From Acetobacteraceae bacterium (GTDB lineage Bacteria; Pseudomonadota; Alphaproteobacteria; Acetobacterales; Acetobacteraceae), in NCBI GenBank assembly GCA_024280945.1, contig JAMXLO010000106.1, positions 1 to 62,134 on the forward strand: a DNA stretch of 62,134 nt, given 5' to 3'. This document shows positions 41,904 to 51,847 of the stretch, in pieces. A model generated the notes under the pieces. The model was not told where the DNA came from and searched no databases. It was given only the letters and a program-made list of their open reading frames with translations. Each line of letters begins with the position of its first letter. Positions within the stretch are counted from its first letter, which is position 1. Position numbers and translations under genes: made by a program.

Positions 41904-42913
41904 GCGACACGCGGATCGAGCAGCCGGTACAGCACGTCAGACAATAGATTGAGCACGAGATAGACCAGGCCGACCACCAAGGTCGCGCCCAGCACTGCAT
42001 TCATGTCGGCATTCAGCAGTGATACGGTGAGGTAGAGTCCGAGGCCCGGCCAGGAGAACACCGTCTCGGTAATGACGGCCCCTTCCAGCAGTCCGGCATA
42101 GGCGAGTGCCAGCACGGTCACCAAACGCACCGCGATGTTGCCAAACGCGTGCCGCCAGAGGATGCGGGCCGCCGACAGGCCCTTGGCGCGCGCGGTGATG
42201 ATGTATTCGCCGGACAGCGATTCGATCATGAAGGCGCGCGTCATGCGGGTGATGTAGGCCATGGAGAAATATGCCAGCACCAACGCCGGCTGTGCCAGAT
42301 GCGCAAGCGCATCCCAGAACGAATCCCAGTCACCGACGATTACTGAATCGATTACCAGCATGCCGGTGACGCGCGGGACCATGCCCTCATATGCAACATC
42401 GAGCTGGCCGGTGCCGGGCGCGATGCCGAGCTTCACATAGAAGATCAGCAGGCAGAGCAGGCCCAGGACGAATATTGGAATTGATTGTCCGGCCAGGCTC
42501 ACAACGCGCACCACGTGGTCGAAGCGGGATCCTTGTCGCGCTGCGGCGAATACACCAAGCGGCACGCCGATCAGGATTGCAATGATGATGGCAGTGGTGG
42601 CAAGTTCCAGCGTTGCCGGGAAGTACCGGGCAACGTCCTCGGTGACCGGATGCGAGGTCATGACCGACCTTCCAAGGTCGCCATGCACCAGGTTCACCAA
42701 GTAAATCCAAAATTGCACCAGAAGCGGCCTATCGAGGCCAAGCTGCGTGCGGATGGCGGCGATCACGTCAGGCGGCGCATGATCGCCGGCGATGGCGATC
42801 ACCGGATCGATCGGCATCACCCGGCCGATCAGAAAGGTGACGAGGATCAGGCCGAACAAGGTCAGCGGGATGCTGGCGAAGCTCCCCGCCAGCATCTGCA
42901 GGCGCGCATTCAC
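41900..42913 (-). CDS. oligopeptide/dipeptide-type ABC permease (DppB type), second importer
   Basis: 337-aa inner-membrane permease with the GLDRPLLVQFWIYLVNLVHGDLG segment (partially quoted), a DppB hallmark, and the EAA loop ARAKGLSAARILWRHAFGN. It starts with GTG, forming a GTGA overlap with the binding-protein stop. It opens the membrane part of the importer. Confidence 0.92.
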   Translation of the reverse strand: MNARLQMLAGSFASIPLTLFGLILVTFLIGRVMPIDPVIAIAGDHAPPDVIAAIRTQLGLDRPLLVQFWIYLVNLVHGDLGRSVMTSHPVTEDVARYFPATLELATTAIIIAILIGVPLGVFAAARQGSRFDHVVRVVSLAGQSIPIFVLGLLCLLIFYVKLGIAPGTGQLDVAYEGMVPRVTGMLVIDSVIVGDWDSFWDALAHLAQPALVLAYFSMAYITRMTRAFMIESLSGEYIITARAKGLSAARILWRHAFGNIAVRLVTVLALAYAGLLEGAVITETVFSWPGLGLYLTVSLLNADMNAVLGATLVVGLVYLVLNLLSDVLYRLLDPRVA

Positions 42914-44508
42914 GCCTTGGCGATCGATGTGTAGCGGGTGTAGTCGGGCATCGGCCCGACCCTGAAGCCGGATACGCCTTTGCCGAGTACCGCGACGGCA
43001 TTGCGTTGCAGCAGCATGGCGAACGGCGCGCGATCCATGAAGGCTTGCTGCAGGCTGCGGTAGAGCGCCATGCGTTTCGCCGGATCGAGCTCATGCACCG
43101 CAGCCTGCGACTGGCCGGTCAGCTCCTTGTCCACGAAATGGCTGCGCCAGGCGAGGATTTTCAGCTTGCTCTGGTCGGAGTCGTCGGGGTTTTCGCACCA
43201 GGCCTGGGAATTGGAATTGGGATCGAAGTAGTCGGTGCCCCAGTAGAGCAGAGCAAGCTGGTGCTGGCGAGCACGGGTCTTGGTGATCACCTGCTTCTGT
43301 TCGCCTGGCTGCAGGGTCGCCTTGATCCCGACGGCAGCGAGATCGGCCTGAAGCGCCTGGGCAATCTCTGCATGCGGAGACGCAGAAACATAGTCCATGG
43401 TCACCGCGAAGCCATCCGCATGGCCCGCGTCGGCCAGAAGCTGCTTCGCCTTTGCGACGTCCCTCCTGAACGGATTGTGCTTCAGTGCTCCTGGCAATGC
43501 ATCGGGCAGGAAGGCCTGACAGACGCTCCAGGTCCCCGGGGTGATGTTGCGGGCGATCGCGTCATAGTCGATCGCCCACTTGATCGCCTGGTGCACCTGC
43601 TGCTTCTGCAATTCCGGCATGGCCTGGTTCATCGCCAGATACATCGACGTGCCCTGCGGCGCCGAAGCGACGGTCAGGTCCTTATCGTTGGCGATCGTCT
43701 TGAGCTGGTCGGAGCCGAGTTCGCGCGCAATATCAACATCGCCCTTCTGCAGCAGCAGGAGCTGTGCAGCGGGGTCTGCGACGTGGCGCAGAACGATGCG
43801 CCGCATGAGGCCCTTCTCGGCCGCGTGGGGGTTCGCATCGATGATGACATGGTCGCTCGCTGCCCATTCCGTCAGTTTGTAGGCGCCGGCACCGGCCGTG
43901 CGGCTCTTCAACCAGGCGTTGCCCAGGTCGCCGTTGGCCTGGTTCGCAATCACCGTCTTCATGTCCACCACGCTGCCGACATTGGCGGAAAGGCAGTACA
44001 GCACGAAGCTGGTGGCCTCGGCTTCGTTCGGCAGCTTCATCTCCAGAGTATAGTCGTCGAGCGCGCGAATGTTCGCGTCCACGTTGTCGGCGTTGAAGCC
44101 GAACTGGGTGATGATGAACCCGGGAGTCTTGTTCAGCTTCACCACGCGCTGCAGGCTGAACACGGCGTCATGCGCGGTGACCGGATTGCCGGAGTCGAAT
44201 TGTGCATTGCGCCGCAGCTTGAACCTATAGGTCAGGCCATCCATGCTGATGTCCCATGCCTCTGCCAGGTCACCCTCGATCTTGGTGGCGTCGTCCCGGT
44301 TGGGCCGGATCAGCCGGCGATAGCAGTTGGCATCGACCTCGCCGTTGGTGAACTCGTAGGATTCGGCGGGGTCGAAGCTGACGATGTCGTCGATCTGTTT
44401 GGCCATTACGGCCACACCCTTGGGGGTGGCGGCGCGTGCTTCGATCGGAATGGACGGCGCCGCGAGCGTGGCGGCTGAAGTGGCCAGCAAACTGCGTCGC
44501 GTCAGCAC
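42910..44508 (-). CDS. extracellular solute-binding protein family 5, Tat-type signal
   Basis: 532-aa periplasmic receptor of a peptide/opine-type importer. The signal has a twin-arginine-like start (LTRRSLLATSAATLAAPS). The SBP_bac_5 hallmarks are present: IEGDLAEAWDISMDGLTYRFKLR, the VTAHDAVFSLQRV block, AINWA-like QAIKWAIDYDAIA, and the GTDYFDPNSNSQAW region. GTG 44508 fits GGGAGAGAGG six bases upstream; the longer frame has no signal. First gene of the second importer operon; its ligand may be the compound handled by the neighbouring catabolic genes (inference). Confidence 0.9.
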   Translation of the reverse strand: MLTRRSLLATSAATLAAPSIPIEARAATPKGVAVMAKQIDDIVSFDPAESYEFTNGEVDANCYRRLIRPNRDDATKIEGDLAEAWDISMDGLTYRFKLRRNAQFDSGNPVTAHDAVFSLQRVVKLNKTPGFIITQFGFNADNVDANIRALDDYTLEMKLPNEAEATSFVLYCLSANVGSVVDMKTVIANQANGDLGNAWLKSRTAGAGAYKLTEWAASDHVIIDANPHAAEKGLMRRIVLRHVADPAAQLLLLQKGDVDIARELGSDQLKTIANDKDLTVASAPQGTSMYLAMNQAMPELQKQQVHQAIKWAIDYDAIARNITPGTWSVCQAFLPDALPGALKHNPFRRDVAKAKQLLADAGHADGFAVTMDYVSASPHAEIAQALQADLAAVGIKATLQPGEQKQVITKTRARQHQLALLYWGTDYFDPNSNSQAWCENPDDSDQSKLKILAWRSHFVDKELTGQSQAAVHELDPAKRMALYRSLQQAFMDRAPFAMLLQRNAVAVLGKGVSGFRVGPMPDYTRYTSIAKA

Positions 44509-44558
44509 GATACCTCTCTCCCAGAAGCCGATTGTCGCCACTTTGCCAAGGCCACGCA

Positions 44559-44575
44559 CGGAGCGCTAGGCTCCG
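44559..44575 (+). promoter_or_regulatory. CGGAGC/GCTCCG hairpin overlapping a -10-like element before the oxidoreductase gene
   Basis: A perfect 6-bp inverted repeat around GCTAG ends five bases before the ATG at 44581. TAGGCT inside it (44567-44572) would put transcription start at or near the ATG. No Shine-Dalgarno is visible here. Confidence 0.35.
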
Positions 44576-44580
44576 CGCCC

Positions 44581-46662
44581 ATGCAACGAAACGTTCGCCA
44601 CTCGGCCTGCCCGCACGATTGCCCCTCGACCTGCGCGCTGGAAATCGATGTCCTGGATGGCCGGCGCATCGGCGCGGTGCACGGGGCAGAAGGAAACAGT
44701 TACACGTCGGGCGTGATCTGCGCCAAGGTGGCACGCTATGCGGAGAGGATTCATCATCCGGACAGGGTAACGCGACCATTGCTGCGAACCGGCCCCAAAG
44801 GGTCTGGACAGTTCCGGCCGATCGCGTGGGACGAGGCGCTCGACCGCGTGGCCGCGGCATTCATCGAGGCGACCCAACGCCATGGCGCAGAGGCAGTATG
44901 GCCATATTATTACTCGGGGACGATGGGTCTGGTGCAGCGCGACGGCATCAACCGGTTGCGCCATGTCATGCGCTATTCGCGGCTGGCGAAGACAATCTGC
45001 ACCTCGATCTGTGAGGCGGGCTGGGCGGCGGGCGTTGGCCGCTTCATCGGGCCCGATCCGCGCGAGATGGCACGCTCCGACCTGATCGTCATGTGGGGCG
45101 GCAATCCGGTGGCCACCCAGGTCAACGTGATGACCCACATTACGCGGGCGCGGAAGGAGCGTGGTGCAAGGCTCGTGGTGGTGGATCCCTATCGCACCGG
45201 CACGGCAGCGGTCGCCGATATGCATGTGCCGCTGCGACCCGGCACGGATGCTGCGCTGGCCTGCGCGGTGATGCACGTGGCGTTCCGCGATGGTCACGCC
45301 GATCGCGATTTCATGGCGCGCTTTTCAGACTTCCCAGCCGGGCTGGAGGCGCATCTTGCGGCGCGCTCGCCGACTTGGGCCGCGGCGATCACGGGCCTCG
45401 ATGTTCGCTTGATTGAGGACTTTGCCAGGCTGTACTGCACGACGCAGCGGGCCTACATCCGCATCGGCTACGGTTTCGCCCGTTCGCGCAACGGTGCGGC
45501 GTCGATGCATGCGGTGACCTGCCTTCCTACCGCCACCGGCAAGTGGCCGCACGAGGGTGCCGGGGCATTGTGGAGCTACCGCAGCATCTACAACTGGGAC
45601 AAGACGCTGATCGAGGGGCTGGACGCGATGGATCCGGCGACCCGCGTGCTGGACATGAGCCGGCTCGCCAGCATTCTTACCGGGGATCGCGATGCACTTT
45701 GTGACGGACCGCCGGTGCACGCGATGCTGATCCAGAACAGCAACCCGGCGACCGTGGCGCCGGACACCAACCGGGTGCGCCGCGGGTTCATGCGCGACGA
45801 TTTGTTCGTTGCCGTGCATGAGCAGTTCATGACCGAGACGGCACAGCTTGCCGACGTCGTGCTACCGGCAACGATGTTCATGGAGCACGATGATCTGTAT
45901 CAGGCAGGCGGGCACAGCCATATCCAGATCGGTGCCAAGCTGATTGAGCCACCCGGCGAATGCTGGTCGAATCACGCGGTGCTGCAAGGGCTGGCAACGC
46001 GGCTGGGTGCGCAGCATCGCGGTTTCGAGATGAGCGCGATGGAGGTCATCGACTGGACCTTGCGCGCCTCTGGTTGGCCGGACGCGAAGACGGTGCTGGA
46101 ACGGCACTGGATCGATGTCGCACCGCCGGTGGCCGAGGCGCATTTTCACAACGGCTTTCCGCAGCAGGACAAACGGTTCCATTTCGCGCCCGACTGGCGA
46201 GCGATCGGCCCTGGCTGGGCACGCATGCCGACGTTGCCGGACTACATGCCGGCGACCGACGAAGCAACAGCCGAGCAGCCGTTCCGCATGGTGACCGCGC
46301 CCGCGCGGCAGTTCCTGAATACGACATTCACTGAAACGCCGACGTCGCGTGAGCGGGAAGGGCGGCCGACCGTATTGTTGCATCCGGCAGATGCGACGCG
46401 ACTGGGCATCGTCGATGGCGAGCGGGTACGGCTTGGCAATGCGCGCGGCGAAGTCGTGCTGCACGCGCGCCTGTTCGATGGCCTGCAGCCTGGTGTCGTG
46501 GTGGTGGAAAGCGTGTGGCCGAACGCGGCGTTCGAGGGCGGCATCGGCATCAATGCGCTGACCAGCGATGATCCGGCCCCACCCATGGGGGGCGCGGTAT
46601 TCCACGACACCGCGGTGTGGCTGCGCTCTGCTGCTGCCGCAATGCCGCTTGCGGCTGACTGA
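44581..46662 (+). CDS. molybdopterin-dependent oxidoreductase with [4Fe-4S] motif
   Basis: 693-aa cytoplasmic enzyme of the DMSO-reductase superfamily. The N-terminal cluster motif uses Cys10, Cys14, Cys18 and Cys47 (ACPHDCPSTC, VICAK). The Mo-bis-MGD domain follows (LIVMWGGNPVATQ, NSNPATVAPDT, LADVVLPATMFMEHDD), then the C-terminal dinucleotide-binding domain (VRLGNARGEVVLHARL, ending near WPNAAFEGG). No Tat signal. The group is often annotated as a formate-dehydrogenase- or BisC-like oxidoreductase; the substrate is not known. Divergent from the importer operon with 72 bases between, and followed by the PanE-like gene after 13 bases. Confidence 0.9.
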   Translation: MQRNVRHSACPHDCPSTCALEIDVLDGRRIGAVHGAEGNSYTSGVICAKVARYAERIHHPDRVTRPLLRTGPKGSGQFRPIAWDEALDRVAAAFIEATQRHGAEAVWPYYYSGTMGLVQRDGINRLRHVMRYSRLAKTICTSICEAGWAAGVGRFIGPDPREMARSDLIVMWGGNPVATQVNVMTHITRARKERGARLVVVDPYRTGTAAVADMHVPLRPGTDAALACAVMHVAFRDGHADRDFMARFSDFPAGLEAHLAARSPTWAAAITGLDVRLIEDFARLYCTTQRAYIRIGYGFARSRNGAASMHAVTCLPTATGKWPHEGAGALWSYRSIYNWDKTLIEGLDAMDPATRVLDMSRLASILTGDRDALCDGPPVHAMLIQNSNPATVAPDTNRVRRGFMRDDLFVAVHEQFMTETAQLADVVLPATMFMEHDDLYQAGGHSHIQIGAKLIEPPGECWSNHAVLQGLATRLGAQHRGFEMSAMEVIDWTLRASGWPDAKTVLERHWIDVAPPVAEAHFHNGFPQQDKRFHFAPDWRAIGPGWARMPTLPDYMPATDEATAEQPFRMVTAPARQFLNTTFTETPTSREREGRPTVLLHPADATRLGIVDGERVRLGNARGEVVLHARLFDGLQPGVVVVESVWPNAAFEGGIGINALTSDDPAPPMGGAVFHDTAVWLRSAAAAMPLAAD

Positions 46663-46675
46663 AGGAACAACAGCA

Positions 46676-47737
46676 ATGAACAAACGCATCGCCTTCGTCG
46701 GCGCAGGCGCAATCGGCGGCTATATTGGCGGCAACCTTACCGCGCTTGGGCACGACGTGACATTGATCGATGCGTGGCCGGCGCATGTCGAGGCGATGCG
46801 CACCGCCGGGCTTCGCCTCTACGGCATGACGGAACCGGAGAACCGCACCGTCCGGGTCAACGCGATGCACATCACCGACATGCAGTCGTTGGCGAAACAA
46901 CGGCCGATCGACATCGCGTTCATTGCCATGAAGTCGTACGACACGGTGTGGGCGACGCGGCTGATCCGGCAGTATCTGGCCCCCGGTGGTTTCGTGGTGT
47001 CGTCGCAGAACTGCATCAATGAGGAGCGGATCGCAGGTGTGGTTGGCTGGGGCCGCACGGTGGGCTGCGTGGTCGGCGGCGGGGTTGGTGTGGAACTGTT
47101 CGAGCCGGGTCACGTGCGTCGCACCATGACGAAGAACCCAAACGTCGTGTCGTTTCACGTCGGCGAACCGCACGGGCGGATCACGCGTCGCGTCGGGGAA
47201 CTGGCGACAATGCTCAACGATATCGACACCGCGCATGCGACCGACAATCTCTGGGGCGAGCGCTGGACGAAGCTGTGCGTCAACGGCATGCGCAATGGAG
47301 TCTCTGCGGCGACCGGGCTGGGTGGCAATGCGCGCGACAGTCACGACGCGATCCGCCGCGTCTGCATCCGGCTAGGTGGCGAGGCGGTGCGAGTGGGACA
47401 GGCACTCGGCTTCACTCTCGGTAAGGTCGGTGCGCTCGATCCAGAAAAGCTGGCGCTCGCGGCGGAGAATGATCATCGCGCACTGGGCGAGATCGAGGAG
47501 CTGATGTTGGCTGGCACGAACGCGGCGGCACGCAGCGACCTACAGCGGCCATCTATGGCGCAGGACATGGCAAAGGGACGCCGTACCGAGATCGAATTCA
47601 TGAACGGTTTCGTTGCCGAGAAGGGCGCCGAAGTCGGTGTCCCGGCGCCGACGCATGCGATGCTCACCGAAGCGGTAAAGCGCGTCGAACGTGGCGAGAT
47701 CGCGGCCGACCCGGCGAACGTGCTGGTGAACCGCTAG
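46676..47737 (+). CDS. 2-dehydropantoate 2-reductase family protein (PanE/ApbA-like)
   Basis: 353-aa ketopantoate-reductase-like oxidoreductase: GAGAIGGYIGG NAD(P)-binding turn (8-18), Lys in FIAMKSYDT, and a C-terminal ApbA domain with ERWTKLCVNGM (catalytic Lys) and GRRTEIEFMNGFV. GAAGGA lies eight bases upstream of the ATG. It is longer than PanE (~300 aa) and lies in a catabolic cluster, so it more likely reduces another 2-keto acid than ketopantoate (inference). Co-transcribed with the molybdenum enzyme. Confidence 0.82.
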   Translation: MNKRIAFVGAGAIGGYIGGNLTALGHDVTLIDAWPAHVEAMRTAGLRLYGMTEPENRTVRVNAMHITDMQSLAKQRPIDIAFIAMKSYDTVWATRLIRQYLAPGGFVVSSQNCINEERIAGVVGWGRTVGCVVGGGVGVELFEPGHVRRTMTKNPNVVSFHVGEPHGRITRRVGELATMLNDIDTAHATDNLWGERWTKLCVNGMRNGVSAATGLGGNARDSHDAIRRVCIRLGGEAVRVGQALGFTLGKVGALDPEKLALAAENDHRALGEIEELMLAGTNAAARSDLQRPSMAQDMAKGRRTEIEFMNGFVAEKGAEVGVPAPTHAMLTEAVKRVERGEIAADPANVLVNR

Positions 47738-47740
47738 CTG

Positions 47741-48493
47741 TCAGGGCGCGAACGTCACCTCGGCTGCACCCAGCCCTTCAAACCGAACGCCGCAGACATC
47801 GCCTGGCTTGAGGTAGCGCAAGCCAGTGTAAGAGCCGCAGGTAACGAACTGGCCGGCGCGCACACCGCCTTGGTTCCGCCACATGTTCACCAGCACCACG
47901 GCGATGCCCAGCGGATCGCCGGTGGCGTGGCCGCCTGTCTGCTCCAGCACCGCCGCCCCGTTGACGGTAAGTGTCACAACGAGCTTGCCCAGCTCCAAGT
48001 TGCGCCAGTCAGTGGCAGGTGCGGCATAGACGAATGCGCCATTGCTGATGCTGTCGGCCAGCTTCTCCAGGTTCGTGGCGTCAGGATTGCGGTATCGACT
48101 GGTCACCAGCTCGATTGCCGAACACGCATCGACGCCCGCCGCGACCTCGTCTCGTGAATAGGCAGCGGCGCGTGGCGGAAAATCCCGCCGAAAGATGAAA
48201 GCGACTTCGCCCTCCACCCCGCATTGCGGCACCAGCGCAGCGGGGACGCGCGCCGGCGACGCATGGATCGTGTCACCGTATATCACACCACGTGTCGGCT
48301 CGCCGTTGGCCGGCGCCATCGCCTTGAACGCGCCCACGGGCTTGCCCAGTGCCCCGGTGACCGCGTCCTGCACGGCGTGCGCATCGGCGACGCTCGCCGG
48401 GGTTGCGTCGGCCGGCAGGGATTCCGGCAGGTTGCCGGTCCGGCGTGCCTCGACGAGCAGGGCGGCGGCGCGTTCGATCTGTTGCGTATCCAT
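47741..48493 (-). CDS. 2-keto-4-pentenoate hydratase family enzyme (MhpD/DmpE-like)
   Basis: 250 aa, FAH-fold. The motifs GEVAFIFRRDFPP and DACSAIELVTSRYRN supply the metal-binding Glu residues. SNGAFVYAAPATDW and GDPLGIAVVLVNMW are typical of MhpD, DmpE and TesE. These enzymes add water to 2-hydroxypenta-2,4-dienoates from meta-cleavage of catechols. GGAGGG precedes the ATG. It converges on the PanE-like gene with a 3-base gap and is divergent from the RND pump. No meta-cleavage dioxygenase is in the window. Confidence 0.85.
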   Translation of the reverse strand: MDTQQIERAAALLVEARRTGNLPESLPADATPASVADAHAVQDAVTGALGKPVGAFKAMAPANGEPTRGVIYGDTIHASPARVPAALVPQCGVEGEVAFIFRRDFPPRAAAYSRDEVAAGVDACSAIELVTSRYRNPDATNLEKLADSISNGAFVYAAPATDWRNLELGKLVVTLTVNGAAVLEQTGGHATGDPLGIAVVLVNMWRNQGGVRAGQFVTCGSYTGLRYLKPGDVCGVRFEGLGAAEVTFAP

Positions 48494-48619
48494 CTGCTTT
48501 CCCTCCTCTGGGCCCGAGGGTGGCACTCCTGCAGGCGCGGGCAAAGTCTTGGCAGTGAGCGATCGGGGTGCAAGGATAGTATCGTCTGGGACAATGAGAC
48601 ACGGAGGGGAACGGCCGGG

Positions 48620-51600
48620 ATGATCGGCCTGGTGCGGCTATCCTTGCGTCGGCCCTATACCTCGGCCATCGCTGCGCTGCTGATCTTTTTGATGGGTGCT
48701 CTGTCGATCACCCGTATGATCGTCGACATCTTCCCGGTCATCGACATCCCGGTCGTGCTGGTGGTTTGGAACTACAACGGCCTCACTACCGAGGACATGG
48801 AACGGCGCGTCGTGTTCATCTCGGAACGCGCCTACTCGACCACCGTCAACGGCATTGCTCGGATCGAATCTCAATCTATTCCCAGCATCGGCATTCTGAA
48901 GGTCTACTTCCAGCCAGGCACCGACATCGGCAGCGCGATTGCGCAAATCACATCGGTGAACAACACGATCCTGCGTGGCGCGCCGCCTGGGATGCAGCCG
49001 CCGGGCGTGATCCAGTTCAACGCATCAAATGTGCCTGTCGTACAGATGACTCTGTCCAGCAAGACGCTGACGGAGCAGCAGATCTACGATTACAGCCTGA
49101 ACTTCATCCGCATCAGGCTGTTCACGATTCCCGGTTTGTCCACGCCCGGTCCGTTTGGCGGCAAGTCGCGGCAGATCAATGTTGATCTGGATCAGTCGCG
49201 ACTGGAGGCGAAGGGGTTTTCTCCCGTCGATGTGGTAAACGCATTGCAGTCTTCGAACGTGATCGTGCCCGCGGGTACGGCGCGCCTGGGTGATCGCGAG
49301 TATAACGTCCAACTTAATTCCAGTCCGACGAGCGTGGACCGATTCAACGCCCTGCCGATCGGGGTGTTCAACGGTGCGCCGGTGACGATTGGCGACGTCG
49401 GAAGGGTGTCGGACAGCTTCGCCACGCAGACCAACGTAGTACACGTCAACGGCAAGCGCGCAGTGTATCTGGCGATACTGAAGCATGCCGATGCATCGAC
49501 ACTGGCGGTGGTCGATGCGGCGCGCGAAGCGCTGCCGGACATTCAGGCGGCGGCGCCGGCCGGGCTGGAGTTGAAGCTGGATTTCGATCAGTCGGTGTTC
49601 GTGCGTGCGGCGGTGCAGAACGTCATACGCGAGGCGATCATCTCGTCGATCCTGGTGTCCGCGCTGATCCTGGTGTTCCTGGGCAGTTGGCGGAACACGG
49701 TGATCGTGTCCGCTTCTATCCCGCTGTCGATCTTCGCCGGAATCGTCGGGCTGTTTCTGACCGGCAATACCGTCAATCTGATGACTCTCGGCGGTCTGGC
49801 CCTGGCGATCGGACTGCTGGTCGACAACGCGACGGTGACGATCGAGAACATCCACCGGAACCAGTCGCTGGGGAAACCGCTGACGGTCGCGATCCTGGAC
49901 GGGTGCGCGGAGGTGATCCAGCCGCTGACGGTAGCCACTCTGGCGATCTGCATCGTGTTCTTTCCGGTCGTGCTGCTGTTCGGGGTCGCGCGCTATCTGT
50001 TCATACCCCTGGCCGCGACCGTCGTGTTCTGCATGCTGGCATCGTATATTCTGTCGTTCAGCGTCGTGCCATCGTTCGCGCGCTTCCTCCTGGCAGGAGA
50101 GGCAGCGCACCACGGGCCGCCGTCGGGCTTCTTTGGTTTGTTCGACCGCGGCTTCAATCGCTTCAGAGTTGGTTATGGCCGGCTGCTCGAAGGCGCGCTG
50201 CATCGGCGGGTATTTGTTCTGCTGTGCGCTGGGGGCCTCTTGGTGGTCTCGGGCGGTCTGGCGACAGTGATCGGGCTCGATTTCTTCCCAACCGCTGATG
50301 TTGGCTTGATCAAGCTGCACTACCGAGCCCCGCCCGGAACTCGGTTGGAACGAACCGAACAGCTCGTGCTGCAGGTCGAGGACAGCATCCGCAAGATCAT
50401 TCCTGACAACGAACTGGACACCATCAATGACACAGTCGGCGTACCTTCGGCATTCAACTTGGCTTTTGTTCCAAGCGACAATGTCGGTTCGATGGATGCA
50501 GAAATTCTGATTTCACTCAAGCCGGGGCATCGTCCATCGATCGATTATATCCGGGCTATTCGCAGTCGCCTGCCAGATCAGTTTCCTGGCAGCATTTTTT
50601 ATTTCCAGACCGCGGACATCGTCAGTCAGGTGCTGAACTTCGGATTGTCGGCACCAATCGATGTGCAGATTCAGGATGTCAACTTCGACCGCGCGACCGC
50701 AATTGGTCGCCGACTGCTGGAGGCGATGAAAGGCATTCCCGGTGTCGCAGATGCGCATCTGGTGCAAGTCTTGAACTACCCTGCGCTGCAGGTCGATGTC
50801 GATCGCCTACGTGCCGCCAAGCTGAACGTGGCTCAGCGCGATGTTGCCAACAACGTGCTGACTTCGCTGTCTTCAAGCGTTCTGGTGGCGCCGAATTTCT
50901 TCCTCAATCCGCAGAACAACGTAAATTACTCGGTCGCCGTGCAAACGCCGATAGACCAGCTCAACTCGGTCTCCGACCTGTTGCACACGCCGGTTCTTCG
51001 GCCAGACCGCGGCGCGACGACCGATCCCGCGGCGTTGCCGGCTGCCCCTGTTACTCGGCTTGCGGATGTTGCCTCGGTGTCACCGAGGTCCACCCTCGAA
51101 TCGGTCAATCACTATACCGTTCAGCGTGAAATCGACATCGCGGCGAATATCGACGGCCGCGACCTCGGTGCGGTGGCCGGCGATATACGAAAGGCCATCG
51201 CGGAGGTCAGCAAGGGTCTGCCGGTGACCACGAAGATCCTGATTCTTGGTCAGAACGAGGTCATGGAGACTTCTTTCAGAAGTCTCGCACTGGGCATGGT
51301 TCTGGCGGTCGTTCTGGTCTATGCGCTGCTGGTTGTCCTGTTCCAGTCCTGGGTCGATCCATTCATCATCATGATGGCGGTGCCGGGTGCTCTGATGGGC
51401 ATCCTGTGGATGCTGGCGCTGTCGGGGACCACGATCAACGTCGAGTCCCTCATGGGCGCCATCATGTCAATCGGCATCTCGGTGTCGAACTCGATCCTGG
51501 TGGTGAGCTTCGCGAACGATCTGCGCGCACGCGAGGAAGTGGGGCCGCTGCGTGCGGTGATCGAGGCTGGCCGTATCCGCCTGCGGCCAGTCCTGATGAC

Positions 51601-51847
51601 GGCGCTGGCAATGATCATCGGCATGGTGCCGATGGCACTCGGTCTCGGTGAGGCCGGTGAGCAGAATGCGCCGCTCGGCCGCGCTGTGATCGGTGGCCTG
51701 ATCGTGGCGACGATTTCGACCCTGTTTATCGTGCCGATCTTCTACACATTACTGCGGCGCAGACCGCCAGCTTTGCACAGCCTCGATATGCGCTTTGCGA
51801 GCGAGGCGTCGGGTGCGTCGGGTTCGGGGGAAACTCACCATGCCTAG
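48620..51847 (+). CDS. RND-family efflux permease
   Basis: 1075-aa inner-membrane proton-driven pump with 12 helices and two large periplasmic loops, of the AcrB/HAE1-like superfamily. The helix-4 relay reads GLLVDNATVTIEN, with Asp402 kept but the second Asp replaced by Asn403. The helix-10 site reads GISVSNSILVV, with Ser956 where AcrB has a Lys. It is therefore not a canonical AcrB relay; similar changes are known in some proteobacterial RND groups. ATG 48620 gives a full N-terminus (MIGLVRLSLRRPYTS); a longer frame overlaps the divergent gene. Its adaptor is encoded next with an 8-base overlap; an outer-membrane factor is absent. Confidence 0.9.
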   Translation: MIGLVRLSLRRPYTSAIAALLIFLMGALSITRMIVDIFPVIDIPVVLVVWNYNGLTTEDMERRVVFISERAYSTTVNGIARIESQSIPSIGILKVYFQPGTDIGSAIAQITSVNNTILRGAPPGMQPPGVIQFNASNVPVVQMTLSSKTLTEQQIYDYSLNFIRIRLFTIPGLSTPGPFGGKSRQINVDLDQSRLEAKGFSPVDVVNALQSSNVIVPAGTARLGDREYNVQLNSSPTSVDRFNALPIGVFNGAPVTIGDVGRVSDSFATQTNVVHVNGKRAVYLAILKHADASTLAVVDAAREALPDIQAAAPAGLELKLDFDQSVFVRAAVQNVIREAIISSILVSALILVFLGSWRNTVIVSASIPLSIFAGIVGLFLTGNTVNLMTLGGLALAIGLLVDNATVTIENIHRNQSLGKPLTVAILDGCAEVIQPLTVATLAICIVFFPVVLLFGVARYLFIPLAATVVFCMLASYILSFSVVPSFARFLLAGEAAHHGPPSGFFGLFDRGFNRFRVGYGRLLEGALHRRVFVLLCAGGLLVVSGGLATVIGLDFFPTADVGLIKLHYRAPPGTRLERTEQLVLQVEDSIRKIIPDNELDTINDTVGVPSAFNLAFVPSDNVGSMDAEILISLKPGHRPSIDYIRAIRSRLPDQFPGSIFYFQTADIVSQVLNFGLSAPIDVQIQDVNFDRATAIGRRLLEAMKGIPGVADAHLVQVLNYPALQVDVDRLRAAKLNVAQRDVANNVLTSLSSSVLVAPNFFLNPQNNVNYSVAVQTPIDQLNSVSDLLHTPVLRPDRGATTDPAALPAAPVTRLADVASVSPRSTLESVNHYTVQREIDIAANIDGRDLGAVAGDIRKAIAEVSKGLPVTTKILILGQNEVMETSFRSLALGMVLAVVLVYALLVVLFQSWVDPFIIMMAVPGALMGILWMLALSGTTINVESLMGAIMSIGISVSNSILVVSFANDLRAREEVGPLRAVIEAGRIRLRPVLMTALAMIIGMVPMALGLGEAGEQNAPLGRAVIGGLIVATISTLFIVPIFYTLLRRRPPALHSLDMRFASEASGASGSGETHHA

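Noticed and set aside
43006-44478. 490-codon open frame opposite the solute-binding protein
   Set aside because: Antisense shadow of a high-GC gene: no recognisable domain, Arg/His/Val-rich composition, and the other strand encodes a full family-5 binding protein.
49025-50320. 431-codon open frame opposite the RND permease
   Set aside because: Composition is Gln/Arg/His/Asp-rich as expected for the reverse of membrane codons; no protein family visible.
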